Assembly (NCBI RefSeq): GCF_008831285.2
Contig: NC_045147.1
Span: 5,310,334 to 5,374,333 of the forward strand
Source: Nymphaea colorata
Taxonomy: Eukaryota; Streptophyta; Magnoliopsida; Nymphaeales; Nymphaeaceae
Length of the DNA stretch: 64,000 nt
Reading direction: 5' to 3'
The translations under genes and the position numbers were made by a program. Shown piece by piece: positions 23,256 through 32,955 of this stretch (the first letter of the stretch is position 1; every line of letters starts with the position of its first letter). The notes under the pieces were generated by a model. It saw nothing but the letters and a program-made list of their open reading frames with translations. It did not search any database and was not told the origin of the DNA.

Positions 23256-23641
23256 TTTGAACGTCTTAGACTAGTTATGAGACGACATGGTACATTTACG
23301 ATACGTTACGATACAGCGTATAGGTCGACCCGATCGATACACGATACGATACGGCAGTGATAACATTGGTTTGAACGTCTTAGACTAGTTATGAGACGAC
23401 ATGGTTATACTCAAGGAAATAGAGATCATACACTATTTGTGAAGAGGAAGGAGCATAAAGTTGCTCTTTTGTTAGTTTGTGTTGATGATATGATTGTTAC
23501 ACAGGTGATGATGAGGACGAAATAACAAAATTAAAGAAGTTATTGACTGTCGAGTTTGATCTCAAGGACCTTGGCAAGCTGAGATATTTTCTTGGTATTG
23601 AAATCGCTAGGTCTGGCACGAGCCTTGTGTTGAATCTGTTG
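23256..23641 (+). pseudogene. Copia RT fragment with an internal 36-bp direct repeat
   Basis: From 23370: FERLRLVMRRHGYTQGN-like sequence, then VDDM near 23483, and then KDLGKLRYFLGIEIARSG ending in SLVLN. It is closest to copia A. A 36-bp segment (TTTGAACGTCTTAGACTAGT...) occurs at 23256-23291 and 23370-23405, flanking 78 bases of GATACG-rich DNA. The fragment ends where elements B and C begin. Confidence 0.7.
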
Positions 23642-23927
23642 TGTAGAAACACGAACCACAAGGAGAGAGCAGAGAAAGAACACACAATATACGTGGAAAA
23701 CCTCAGAAAGAGGTGAAAAACCACGGGGAAGCTCTGACCTAGGGGCAAACCGCAACCCTAGGAGAGAGAAAATAATATTCACTTAACTCAACAATTACAT
23801 GTAAGTGAAGAATATATAGGAGGGAGAGAAAGAGTGCCGCCTAGGGTACCGAGTCCGCCTCGGTATCCGTGCCCCATAGGGCCGGGTCCATATATGGACC
23901 CGGTTCCCAATACAATATATTCTAACA
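23642..23927 (-). repeat. Copia B 3' LTR
   Basis: 286 bp. It overlaps the last two codons of gag-pol. The purine-rich AGCTTGAGGGGGAG lies just before it on the minus strand. Confidence 0.95.
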
Positions 23928-26900
23928 CTCCCCCTCAAGCTTGGCATACATGTCAAACATGCCAAGCTTGCTAACATTTTTCTCAAATTGAGATGTACAT
24001 AAAGACTTAGTTAAGACATCTGCAACTTGATCTTCAGACTTCATATAGGGCAGAATCAACTCCTTTGAATCTATGCGTTCCCGTATGAAGTGACGATCGA
24101 TCTCCACATGTTTGGTCCTGTCGTGCATGACCGGATTGTTTGCCAAGTTAATCGCAGACTTGTTGTCACAATACATCCTCATCTTCTCTTCCATTTTAAC
24201 CCCAATATCTGCTAAAAGAATTTTGAGCCATAACATCTCTGTAACCCCCATAGCAACCGCCCTGTATTCAGCCTCAGCACTGGACCTGGAACAAACTTCT
24301 TGACGTTTACTTCTCCATACCACAAGGTTACCTCCAAGAAATATGCAGTATCCTGTGGTAGACCTCCTAGTATCTGTGCATCCTGCCCAGTCGGCGTCAG
24401 AGTATCCTTCAATGCTTAGTTGATCTTGCCGAGTGTAGAGTAGTCCTTTCCCTGGGTCATTCTTTAAGTATCCCAATACTCTTTCAGCACTTTTCCAATG
24501 ACAATCAGTAGGAGCATGCATAAACTGACTTAACACACCCACAGCATACGTAATATCTGGGCGAGTAAGAGTGAGATAAATAAGTTTACCAACCAGACGC
24601 TGATACCTCCCTTTTCCTTCCTCATCCAAGATAGTCCCAGTTTTGATACTTATCCTTGTGCCAGACTCCATTGGGGTAAGAAAGGGCCTGCATCCCAGTT
24701 TACCTGTCTCTTTTAGAAGATCCAACGTGTATTTTCTTTGGCTCATAACAAGCCCAGTCTCAGATCGCGCGATCTCAATCCCCAAGAAATACCTTAGTTT
24801 ACCCAGATCTTTGAGATCGAATTCTGCAGCTAACGTTTCTTTCATCTTCCTTTTCTCCCCCTCGTCGTCGCCTGTGACAATCATATCATCAACATATACA
24901 AGTAAAAGGCTCACCAGACCATTTCTCTGCTTGATGAAGAGGGTGTGATCACCATTTCCCTGTTTATACCCATTAGTCTTCATTACAACCCTTAGTCTTT
25001 CAAACCAAGCTCTAGGGGATTGCTTGAGACCATACAAAGCTTTCTTGAGATAGCAACACTTCCCGTTCCGAGCATACCCAGGCGGCATGCTCATATAGAC
25101 TTCTTCCTCAAGGTGACCATTCAAGAAGGCGTTCTTTACATCAAGTTGGTCCATTCTCCACTTCTTTTGCACTGCAAGAGCTAAGATGACCCTTACGGTC
25201 TTCAGTTTCGCCACGGGAGCAAACGTCTCAAGATAGTCAATCCCATATTTCTGGCTAAACCCTTTAGCAACAAGACGAGCTTTATAGCGTTCTACAGTGC
25301 CATCAGGTTTGTACTTCACATTAAACACCCACTTGGAGCCAACTAAGTGAGTTCCCTTGGGGATATCAACAACCTCCCACGTATTGTTCTTTTCCAGGGC
25401 GTCCATCTCTTCTGTCATGGCCTGTAGCCATTTACGATCCTTCCTTGCATCTTCCACTGACCTGGGAATAACAGCCATAGATAAAGAGGTAACAAAGCAC
25501 TTGTAGTCTTTACTGAGTTTTGCATATGAAACAAATCTCTGAATAGGATGAGAAGTACATGACCTGGTGCCCTTGCGCAGAGCTATGGGAAGTTCTTCAT
25601 TCATTGGACTTGGATCATCCGGGGAGGTCACAAGATTGGGAAGATTGGGATTGGTAACATCAACATCTTCCATCACATCCTTCTTCTTCCTGCTGTAAAC
25701 CTGACCAAATAGGTGATCTCGAGACTGTTCTTCCACAGGGCCCCCCTCCATCTGACTGTCTCTGTCCTCACTGACAACGTTTTCCACACTTGGAGAACTC
25801 ACCGTATAATCCAAGAAATCCATGAACTGAATCAACTGATGCGAAGAATACTCTTCCCTTCTGTCACCTAAACACTCCCCCTGAAGAGGATTCGCAGGAA
25901 AGTATGCCTCATGTTCATGAAAGGTCATATCCCTGGAGACATATACTCTGGAAGTGCTAGGGTCAACACACCTGTATCCCTTCTGGGTGGAGGAATATCC
26001 CAAGAAGACTGCTTTGATGGACCGAGGATCAAGTTTCTTGAGAGTGGGACTATGATCATGGACAAAACAAACACACCCAAACACTCGAGGGGTTAGAGGC
26101 CAGGGATTCTGAGTGGGCCACAACACAGAATAAGGGGAATGACCATCCAACACACGAGTAGGCATACGGTTGATAAGGTGGGCACTAGTGAGAAGTGCGT
26201 CCCCCCAGTACCTCTTAGGGACATGACGTTGAAACATAATTGCCCGGGTAACATTCAACAAATGACGGTTTTTTCTTTCAGCCACGCCATTCTGAGGAGG
26301 GGTGTAGCTACAGGATGTTTCATGAATAATACCCTTGCTTCGCAAGAAGTCATCAAGGGATTGGGAGACATATTCTCGGGCATTGTCAGTGCGGAAGGCT
26401 TGAACAGTGGTCTGGAATTGAGTTTCGACAAATGCCACAAAGTTTTTGACAATGTCGGGAACTTCACTACGTTCTTTCAACAGATACACGAACGTACACC
26501 GGGAGTAGTCATCAATAAGAGTCATAAAATAGTGAAAGCCACGACAAGTGGGTACTCCCGAAGGACCCCAAACATCAGAGTGAACCAAAGCAAAAGGACG
26601 GTTGGCTTTATTGAACGAAATAGGGTACGAGGCCCTAACATGCTTAGACAACTGACACACTTCACAGGCGAAGGTGTCCAAAGAAACAGAATGAAACATC
26701 CTAGGAAACAACTTTCTAAGCAACTGGAAGGGAAGATGACCAAGTCTCTCGTGCCAACGCATAATGACGGATCTGGCCTCCACGCCAGGCAACTGACCAC
26801 TGGTGGCTGAAATCAAAGCAGAAGCAACTCGAACGGGCAGTCTGTAGAGCCCATCAATAGCCGAACCAATCCCAATCTTCTGCCCCGTCCCCAAGTCCTG

Positions 26901-28250
26901 CAGGAAACAACAATCAGCAGAGAAAATTAGATTACAGTTTAGCTCTTTGGTAATACTGCTGACAGATAACAAATTTACGGGAATATTGGGAACATGCAGG
27001 GCATTATGAAGACAATATTTGTTCAGTAGTGATAAACTCCCTTTTCCAGCCACAGAGATAGAAGAACCATCAGCCATAGACACACGCTGCTGCCCAGAGG
27101 TCAACTTGTACTCTTGAAACTTCGTAGGGTCCCCTGTCATATGATGAGTAGCCCCACTGTCAACAATCCAATCACCGAGAGAAGAATTACCTTGATCACT
27201 AGTAGCAACCAGAGCCTGGGCTAACTTAGCACCCTCAGAAGTAGAAGCATCATCCTGGGTAGACAACCGACTAATGTAGGCTTGCAACTCTCTGAGTTGA
27301 TCTGAGGAGAGCTTGGATTTGGCAACATTGGACGACCCCGGGCTAGGCTCTGGCACAAAAGAGGCTCGGCGATGAGGAGGAGGACGACCGCGGACGAGAC
27401 GCTTCTCAGGATGAAGATCCCAACAAAAATCAACAGAATGACCCACTTTGTTGCAATGGCTGCATCGTCGAGTAGGACGCTGCCCCGTCCCAGAAGTATG
27501 GCTCACAAAGGCTGCTGGAGAACTCCCCTGATGGGAGTCAATATGCATAATCTGGCGCCGTTGCTCCTCAGACTCAATACGGGCATACACCTCTTCGATT
27601 CCAGGAATCTCATCACAGTTAAGAATCTCATCACAGTTAAGAATCTGGCTTCGAATGGTTTCAAACTCATCACGCAGGCCTCCAAGGAAGATAAAGGTGC
27701 GGTCCATCCATTCCTTTTCCCAATACAGGGCATGATCTACACCACATTTCCAGTCATCATTCACATGATAGTCAAGTTCCTCCCATTTGGTCTTCAGGGC
27801 GGCATAGAAGGAGGCAACAGATAAATCTCCCTGTTTAAGAGCATATATGCTACGTTTGATTTGATAGGCACGTAAAACACGCTTCTTACGACCATACATA
27901 CGGGCAAGAACAGTCCACATATCATACGCCGTCGATTTACGCAAGATCAAAGGCTGAATATCTGCGGAAACCGAACTAATAATCCATACTTTTACCTGAC
28001 TATCCTCCAACGCCCAGGTCGGCCATTGCGAATCAGTTTTAGAAGGTGCAGGCTTCTCCCCAGTGATATAGTGCAGGCGACCACGACTAGTAATTCCGAT
28101 TTCTAGGGCAGCAGACCACGAGAGATAGTTATCCTTATTCAGCCGAATGGAGGTGACATGAACAGGCAAGTTCTCACCCTTGGTATTGCTGCCCGTGTCG
28201 AGGGCATCATCAAGCTTGGGCATCGCTGCATCAGCCATCGCAATCCCCAA
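23922..28250 (-). CDS. Copia B Gag-Pol polyprotein, 1442 aa, uninterrupted
   Basis: A single frame holds the whole copia polyprotein in the order Gag, protease, integrase, RT, RNase H. Gag (about residues 1-280) ends with a CX2CX4HX4C knuckle, C263/C266/H271/C276, that binds element RNA. Protease has WIVDSGATHHMT with catalytic D364 (codon at 27159-27161). Integrase has the HERLGHLPF...CEVCQLSKH zinc site, then the D-D-E triad in HSDVWGPSG, RTDNAREY and GVAERKNRHLLN. RT carries YVDD at 24885-24896. RNase H has YSDADWAG and CDNKSAINLANN. The frame ends KLEGEC-stop with TGT and TAG inside the 3' LTR. The fifth-residue Met (28238) aligns with the start of copia D and may be the real start. A tandem ILNCDE duplication lies near residues 203-214. 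All catalytic residues checked are present. Confidence 0.95.
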   Translation of the reverse strand: MGIAMADAAMPKLDDALDTGSNTKGENLPVHVTSIRLNKDNYLSWSAALEIGITSRGRLHYITGEKPAPSKTDSQWPTWALEDSQVKVWIISSVSADIQPLILRKSTAYDMWTVLARMYGRKKRVLRAYQIKRSIYALKQGDLSVASFYAALKTKWEELDYHVNDDWKCGVDHALYWEKEWMDRTFIFLGGLRDEFETIRSQILNCDEILNCDEIPGIEEVYARIESEEQRRQIMHIDSHQGSSPAAFVSHTSGTGQRPTRRCSHCNKVGHSVDFCWDLHPEKRLVRGRPPPHRRASFVPEPSPGSSNVAKSKLSSDQLRELQAYISRLSTQDDASTSEGAKLAQALVATSDQGNSSLGDWIVDSGATHHMTGDPTKFQEYKLTSGQQRVSMADGSSISVAGKGSLSLLNKYCLHNALHVPNIPVNLLSVSSITKELNCNLIFSADCCFLQDLGTGQKIGIGSAIDGLYRLPVRVASALISATSGQLPGVEARSVIMRWHERLGHLPFQLLRKLFPRMFHSVSLDTFACEVCQLSKHVRASYPISFNKANRPFALVHSDVWGPSGVPTCRGFHYFMTLIDDYSRCTFVYLLKERSEVPDIVKNFVAFVETQFQTTVQAFRTDNAREYVSQSLDDFLRSKGIIHETSCSYTPPQNGVAERKNRHLLNVTRAIMFQRHVPKRYWGDALLTSAHLINRMPTRVLDGHSPYSVLWPTQNPWPLTPRVFGCVCFVHDHSPTLKKLDPRSIKAVFLGYSSTQKGYRCVDPSTSRVYVSRDMTFHEHEAYFPANPLQGECLGDRREEYSSHQLIQFMDFLDYTVSSPSVENVVSEDRDSQMEGGPVEEQSRDHLFGQVYSRKKKDVMEDVDVTNPNLPNLVTSPDDPSPMNEELPIALRKGTRSCTSHPIQRFVSYAKLSKDYKCFVTSLSMAVIPRSVEDARKDRKWLQAMTEEMDALEKNNTWEVVDIPKGTHLVGSKWVFNVKYKPDGTVERYKARLVAKGFSQKYGIDYLETFAPVAKLKTVRVILALAVQKKWRMDQLDVKNAFLNGHLEEEVYMSMPPGYARNGKCCYLKKALYGLKQSPRAWFERLRVVMKTNGYKQGNGDHTLFIKQRNGLVSLLLVYVDDMIVTGDDEGEKRKMKETLAAEFDLKDLGKLRYFLGIEIARSETGLVMSQRKYTLDLLKETGKLGCRPFLTPMESGTRISIKTGTILDEEGKGRYQRLVGKLIYLTLTRPDITYAVGVLSQFMHAPTDCHWKSAERVLGYLKNDPGKGLLYTRQDQLSIEGYSDADWAGCTDTRRSTTGYCIFLGGNLVVWRSKRQEVCSRSSAEAEYRAVAMGVTEMLWLKILLADIGVKMEEKMRMYCDNKSAINLANNPVMHDRTKHVEIDRHFIRERIDSKELILPYMKSEDQVADVLTKSLCTSQFEKNVSKLGMFDMYAKLEGEC

Positions 28251-28647
28251 AGGTCACAACCGGCGGCAGAGAGGGCACAACCCACGGCGGCGGAAACAAG
28301 ACACCCGGCGGCGGCGCAGCTAACCCAGGCGACGGCGGCAGGGCAGCACTGGGAACAGCGACGATAACCCAGGCGACGGCGGTGCTGGGAGCAGCGACGG
28401 CGGCCGGGCAGGGCAGCGCTGGGAACCACGGCGGCGGCGTTCCTGGTCGGCGGAAAAACGACGGCGGCACTGGGAACGATGGACGGCGGCGGCGTTCCTG
28501 GACGGCGTCAGACGGCGTCAGCACTGCAAACAGCAACAGCAGCGGCGCTGGGAACAGTGTCGGCGGCGGTGCTGGAAACGGCAACGGAGGCGGCACGTGA
28601 ACGGCGGAAAAAACACTACTTGCACACCAACGATCTCACACGCGGTG
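28251..28647 (-). other. Copia B untranslated leader, GCC-repeat rich
   Basis: About 400 bases rich in GCCGCC/CCGTCG triplets, with local duplications such as GGCGGCGTTCCTGG repeated about 60 bases apart. The long antisense and sense ORFs here are composition artefacts. Copia D has a similar leader. Confidence 0.75.
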
Positions 28648-28659
28648 GCTCTGATACCA
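28648..28659 (-). promoter_or_regulatory. Copia B primer binding site
   Basis: TGGTATCAGAGC on the minus strand, directly after the 5' LTR, complementary to initiator methionine tRNA. Confidence 0.92.
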
Positions 28660-28943
28660 TGTAGAAACACGAACCACAAGGAGAGCAGAGAAAGAACACA
28701 CAATATACGTGGAAAACCTCAGAAAGAGGTGAAAAACCACGGGGAAGCTCTGACCTAGGGGCAAACCGCAACCCTAGGAGAGAGAAAATAATATTCACTT
28801 AACTCAACAATTACATGTAAGTGAAGAATATATAGGAGGGAGAGAAAGAGTGCCGCCTAGGGTACCGAGTCCGCCTCGGTATCCGTGCCACATAGGGCCG
28901 GGTCCATATATGGACCTGGTTCCCAATACAATATATTCTAACA
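28660..28943 (-). repeat. Copia B 5' LTR
   Basis: 284 bp; on the minus strand TGTTAGAATATATTG to TTTCTACA. It contains a GGGTCCATATATGGACC palindrome-like core near its 5' end. It is the same family as the D LTR. Confidence 0.95.
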
Positions 28944-29137
28944 TGTTGAATTAGAAGAGTTGATGTTTCTAGGTGGTTCTTTGCAATATTTAATCGTTAG
29001 GAGGTCTCTTTAAACATTCTTCTATTTTCTGTTGATGTACTTTGTAAATCTCTCTTCAACCCTAATCTCTTTATTATGGAGATTAGGGTTAGTGAATGAA
29101 GTTACGTTTTCTCTCTCTAAGGCTGCCGGCTGTAACA
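28944..29137 (+). repeat. Copia C 5' LTR
   Basis: 194 bp, TGTTGAATTAGAAGAG to GGCTGTAACA. It matches the LTR at 62751-62943 closely. Copia B is inserted at its first bases. Confidence 0.9.
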
Positions 29138-29150
29138 TGGTATCAGAGCC
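29138..29150 (+). promoter_or_regulatory. Copia C primer binding site
   Basis: TGGTATCAGAGCC immediately after the LTR. Confidence 0.9.
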
Positions 29151-29640
29151 GGCGATCTCCACCCTTCTCCGCCGGTGGCTGTCGTGATTTTCCGGTGACC
29201 CCTTCTCCTCTTCGTCTCCCATCTCTTCCCACTTCTTCTCTTCCTCTATCCTTCCTTTCTCTCTGCTGATCGAAAGATAGTGAAGCAGCGTGAAAGGGGA
29301 ACCTAATCACATGTGAGAGGTATTTGTGATTAGGTCCCCAACGTGGATGTAGTGGAGCGTAAGCAACTGTGTGGGAGTTGCAGTGGAAAGTTGTAAGTCA
29401 GATCTAGCTTCGTGGATGAATAGCAGCACATGGACTCCATCATTATTCAGATCCAGGCTCATGGGAAGCGTAGCTGCATGTGGATTCAGTTCAGATCTGC
29501 GCTCGTGGATGATTAAATGCACGTGGACCATATTCTTATCATATTTTTGAAGACTCTGGAAAAGTGGCTGCAAGTGGAGTAGTTGCACATTGGGTATATT
29601 TTTTTATCAGATTGAATGTGTGTTTTATAATCTGGTGGAC

Positions 29641-29880
29641 TGATTTGGAACAACAAAGTTTTTTCTATATGCATATGTGGATACGTAGAAGTCTGGTGGA
29701 CTGTTTTGAACAGCAAGTTCATATATTCCTGTTCATTTATTGATTGTTGTGATTGGTGGACTGATTTGAACAACAAAGTTTTTTTTATATGCATATGTGG
29801 ATACGTAGAAGCCTGATGGCCTGTTTTGAACAAGAAGTTCGTATATTCTTGTTCATTTATTGATTGTTGTGATTGGTGGA
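29641..29880 (+). repeat. Two 120-bp tandem repeats in copia C leader
   Basis: 29641-29760 and 29761-29880 are near-identical 120-base units (TGATTTGRAACAACAAAG... and CTGTTTTGAACARSAAGTTC...). A third partial unit begins at 29881. A (TA)n run follows at about 29946-29986. Confidence 0.92.
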
Positions 29881-29941
29881 CTGATTTACTGAGCAGCAAG
29901 TTCACAAAAATTCTTTTTAAGGACTGCTTTTGGTGCAAGAA

Positions 29942-29988
<47 letters not shown>

Positions 29989-30060
29989 GCTGCCTAAGTT
30001 TTCTCAAGTTGATTGCTGCACGCTATACTCTTGATTGTATCATAGTGCAACCAGATTAAG

Positions 30061-30350
30061 ATCACATTGTCAAGTCGTGCACTATAGCCGTTGAAGGCAA
30101 GATAGAGACACAATATGAGCATAAGAACACAGGCAATCTCTTTTCTTATGGCTCTAATGTAAAGTTAGATGCTCCTAAGTTGGAAGACAGATGTTGGGAT
30201 AAGCTTGGTCGTAGTTCCGCTATACCCCTAGGAAAAGATGTTGCATCTAACAGGGCAAGAATTCATTACAGTCTCCTATTGGATCTATCCAGGCAGCTTC
30301 ATCAGTAGTAGAGGGGTCTTTACCTTCTTTCAATCCTGAGACTGTGTCTG
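30061..30350 (+). pseudogene. Copia C gag remnant
   Basis: Leads with VEGKIETQYEHKNTGNLFSYG and SNVKLDAP, then jumps to DRCWDKLGRSS, which is the tail of a gag zinc knuckle. Most of gag is deleted between these. It ends PSFNPETVSVYVT at the TIR-element insertion. Confidence 0.65.
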
Positions 30351-31310
30351 TCTATGTCACACAGGTGCAGGTGCGATACGGGTGCGGATACGGCAAGTAT
30401 CACAATTTTCGGATACGCGGATACGGCAAATATAATATTCTCAAAAAATTATAAATTTATCACACGTATCCGTGTGAGTTAGCTCAAAGCTTATGGTTTA
30501 AGGACTCATTTTTTCCCTAGAAATGAAAAATTTGATACAATCTGAATGATTCTCTTTTGCTCGCCTTAAACCGATGAACCAACAAAGAAGAGGCTGGACT
30601 CGTTTTCTCTTTTGTCTCTTTTGTCTTTGTTTCATTGTCACAAAAAACGGGGACGGGTATTAAACGGCGAGGAAAAAAACGGGTATAATACAGCAAAGTT
30701 TTATATATCGGGAATAAAACGGGAAAAGTTTGGCAAATTTTTTTAAAAACTTAAACATTTAATGCATCTTGAAAATTATAAAAAATAATAATTAATAAAA
30801 TAACGGCAAAAAACGGGAAAATAACGTATAATACGGGTATTATACGGGTATTAAACGGGTATTATACGCGTTTTTTGTTTTTTGACGTTTTTTTAAAAAA
30901 AACGGAAATAGTACGGGTATTATACGGCAGAAATGTTTTTGGCGTTAAATACGCGTTTTTAAAAAAAAACGACAAAGTTTGTTTATGTGTTCATTTATTT
31001 AGTAGATCTTGTCTCCATGATGATTGCGTTAACTTCGTACAAAAAAAAATGTCTTCGTATATATATCAAAGTTGTATATTGAGAGGGAGGGAAAGATGGC
31101 CAACTTTAGTCCTGTATCGAAAATATCTAAAACAATAAAATAGGATATAATCTTGCCGCCCGCTTACACCTCCCGCTTCGGCAGTGGGAGACCTCGGCAG
31201 GTGAAAGGGAGAAGAGCTCAATCGGTTTTAAAATCGCGGGGTTTTTTGGGTTCAGATCGCGTTTGACCCAGACCCGATCCAAAACGTATCTATGTCGTAT
31301 CCGTGTCTGA
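30351..31310. mobile_element. TIR-family element inside copia C (inverted relative to the 18.2 kb copy)
   Basis: Left end CTATGTCACACAGGTGCAGG, right end ...GTCGTATCCGTGT. A direct repeat GTGTCTG lies at both edges and is a possible 7-8 bp TSD. Near the right end, the reverse complement of GATACGTTTTGGATCGGG (extending 26 bases) is an exact match to 18318-18343, so this copy is in the opposite orientation. The middle holds ACGGGTATTATACGG repeats. No transposase was seen. Confidence 0.62.
30640..30972. repeat. ACGGGTATTATACGG-rich segment with imperfect inverted ends
   Basis: It starts AAAAAACGGGGACGGGTATTAAACGGCG and ends with a rough reverse complement (GGCGTTAAATACGCGTTTTT). ACGGGTATTATACGG-type words occur four or more times between. 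It may be a nested MITE or just the low-complexity interior of the surrounding element; no TSD was identified. Confidence 0.4.
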
Positions 31311-32332
31311 ATTCCTAATGTGTTATATGCTCCTAAGTTTCCCACTAATCTTTTATCAGTTGGACAATTGATTAATGATTTACATTGTCGTGTTACATTT
31401 GACTCTGGTGTATGTTCATTTCAGGACTTGCAAACTGGGAAGACGATTGGTGGAGGCTATGAGAAAGGGGGCATCTACTTCCTGTCTGATTCTGTGGGTA
31501 TTGCAGCCGTCTCGACTTTTTCATTGTCCTCTTCCTTCCAGTAGCATCTTAGACTTAGTCATCCATCTGTCTCCAAGCTCCGTCACCTACTTCCTCATCT
31601 ATCAGTTCCAGAGTCGTTCCAGTGTGAGGCCTGTCAACTTGGCAAGCACAACCGTAGCAGTTATTCATCGAGTCTTAGTCCGTCCAGTTGTGGACTATTT
31701 GATCTTCTTCATGTTGATGTGTGGGGTCCTAGCAGAGTTGCTAGTAGGTCTAGATTTCGTTATTTCCTCGTCACTGTTGATGATTATTCTTGAGTCGCTT
31801 GGGTTTTTCTTTTGAAAGAAAGGTCTGAGGCCATATGTACTCTCAAGGACCTTATTATTGCAATAAAGACCCAGTTTCGTATTCTTGTTAAAAGCGTTCG
31901 CACTGACAATGCTCTTGAGTTCAAGGCATCTACCTTAATGAAATTTTACTCTGATAATGGCATTTTTCCTCAGTTTACTTGTCCCCATACCTCCCAACAA
32001 AATGGAGTATCTGAGCGAAAACATCGCCAACTTTTAAATGTGGCACGCTCTGTAATGCTTCATACTAATCTACCTGCATATTTTTTGGGAGATGCCATCC
32101 TCACTGCCTGTTACTTGACCAACCGTTTACCCTCATCATCCATTGACAACAATGTTCCCATTAAACTTGTGTACCCACAACGATCCTTGTTTCCAGTAGC
32201 TCCCAAAGTATTTGTTTGCACATGCTTAGTTCACATACTTGGACCCACACGTGATAAATTGGGTGCCCAAGCCATTAAGTGTATCTTTATTGGCTACTCC
32301 AGAAATCATAAAGGTTACAAATGCTTTGACTC
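31311..32332 (+). pseudogene. Copia C pol, part 1 (protease end to integrase)
   Basis: VLYAPKFPTNLLSVGQLIND (31319 on), then FQDLQTGKTIGGGYEKGG. Integrase zinc site CEACQLGKHNRSS near 31628, HVDVWGPS near 31712, RTDNALEF near 31898, HTSQQNGVSERKHRQLLN near 31990, and GPTRDKLGAQAIKCIFIGYS. Several frameshifts and stops, for example after SSSFQ at 31542. Copia D interrupts it at FDS. Confidence 0.85.
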
Positions 32333-32618
32333 TGTTAGAATATCTTGTAATAAGGAACCGGGTCTGGATATGGACCCGGTCCCATGGGCGCGGATACCGA
32401 GGCTGGCTCGGTACCCTAGGCGGGCTCTCTACCTCTCTCTCTTATAATCTCCACTTATTGTAAATTTGTTAATTAAGTGGAATTAATTTTCTCTCTCCTA
32501 GGGTTGCGGTTTCGCCCCTAGGTTAGAGCTTCTCCGTGGTTTTTCACCTCTTCTTGAGGTTTTCCACGTACATCGTGTCTTTCTTCTTTGTTTCTCTCTT
32601 CCGTTGCATATTTCTACA
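32333..32618 (+). repeat. Copia D 5' LTR
   Basis: 286 bp, TGTTAGAATATCTTG to TTTCTACA, followed by PBS TGGTATCAGAGCC at 32619-32631. Confidence 0.94.
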
Positions 32619-32631
32619 TGGTATCAGAGCC
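32619..32631 (+). promoter_or_regulatory. Copia D primer binding site
   Basis: TGGTATCAGAGCC abuts the LTR; initiator methionine tRNA complement. Confidence 0.92.
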
Positions 32632-32955
32632 AGCGCGTGTGGGATTTGCTCTGTGATCGTGTGTTTCTGCCGCTGCTGGTGTTTCTATTAGCCGCCGCCG
32701 TCGTTTTTCCGCCACTGTTTCTCCTTGCGCCGCCGTCGCCGTCGCCTGTTCCAGCGCCATCGCCTGTTCCAGCGTCATTCTAGCGCCGTCGCCGTCGTCT
32801 GTTCCATCGCCGTGATTCTCCGCCACCACCGTCGCTGTCAAGGTTTTTCCCGCCGCCGCCAGTGTTTCTTCTGCCTCCGCCGCCTCTTGTCTGTCGTCTC
32901 TGGTACTGGTGCCGCGTCTCCTTGTGCTGGGTATTGCGTCTCTTTGGTGATTGTG

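Larger units (their letters stand above)
23642..28943 (-). mobile_element. Ty1/copia element B, intact and young
   Basis: LTRs at 23642-23927 and 28660-28943 differ by about two substitutions and a 2-bp indel. TGTTG at 23637-23641 and 28944-28948 is a perfect TSD. The PBS complement lies at 28648-28659. Between the LTRs runs one uninterrupted 1442-codon frame with all gag-pol domains. The element sits exactly at the left terminus of element C, so its TSD equals the first five bases of C's LTR. It is in the same transcriptional orientation as the host gene. Structure and LTR identity make it the best candidate here for a recently active copy. Confidence 0.96.

Noticed and set aside
26139-26810. 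223-codon plus-strand ORF opposite copia B
   Set aside because: Antisense shadow of the integrase region of an intact gag-pol; no independent features.
29940-29990. (TA)n and other microsatellites as possible replication or matrix-attachment signals
   Set aside because: Simple repeats only; nothing in the sequence supports a function.
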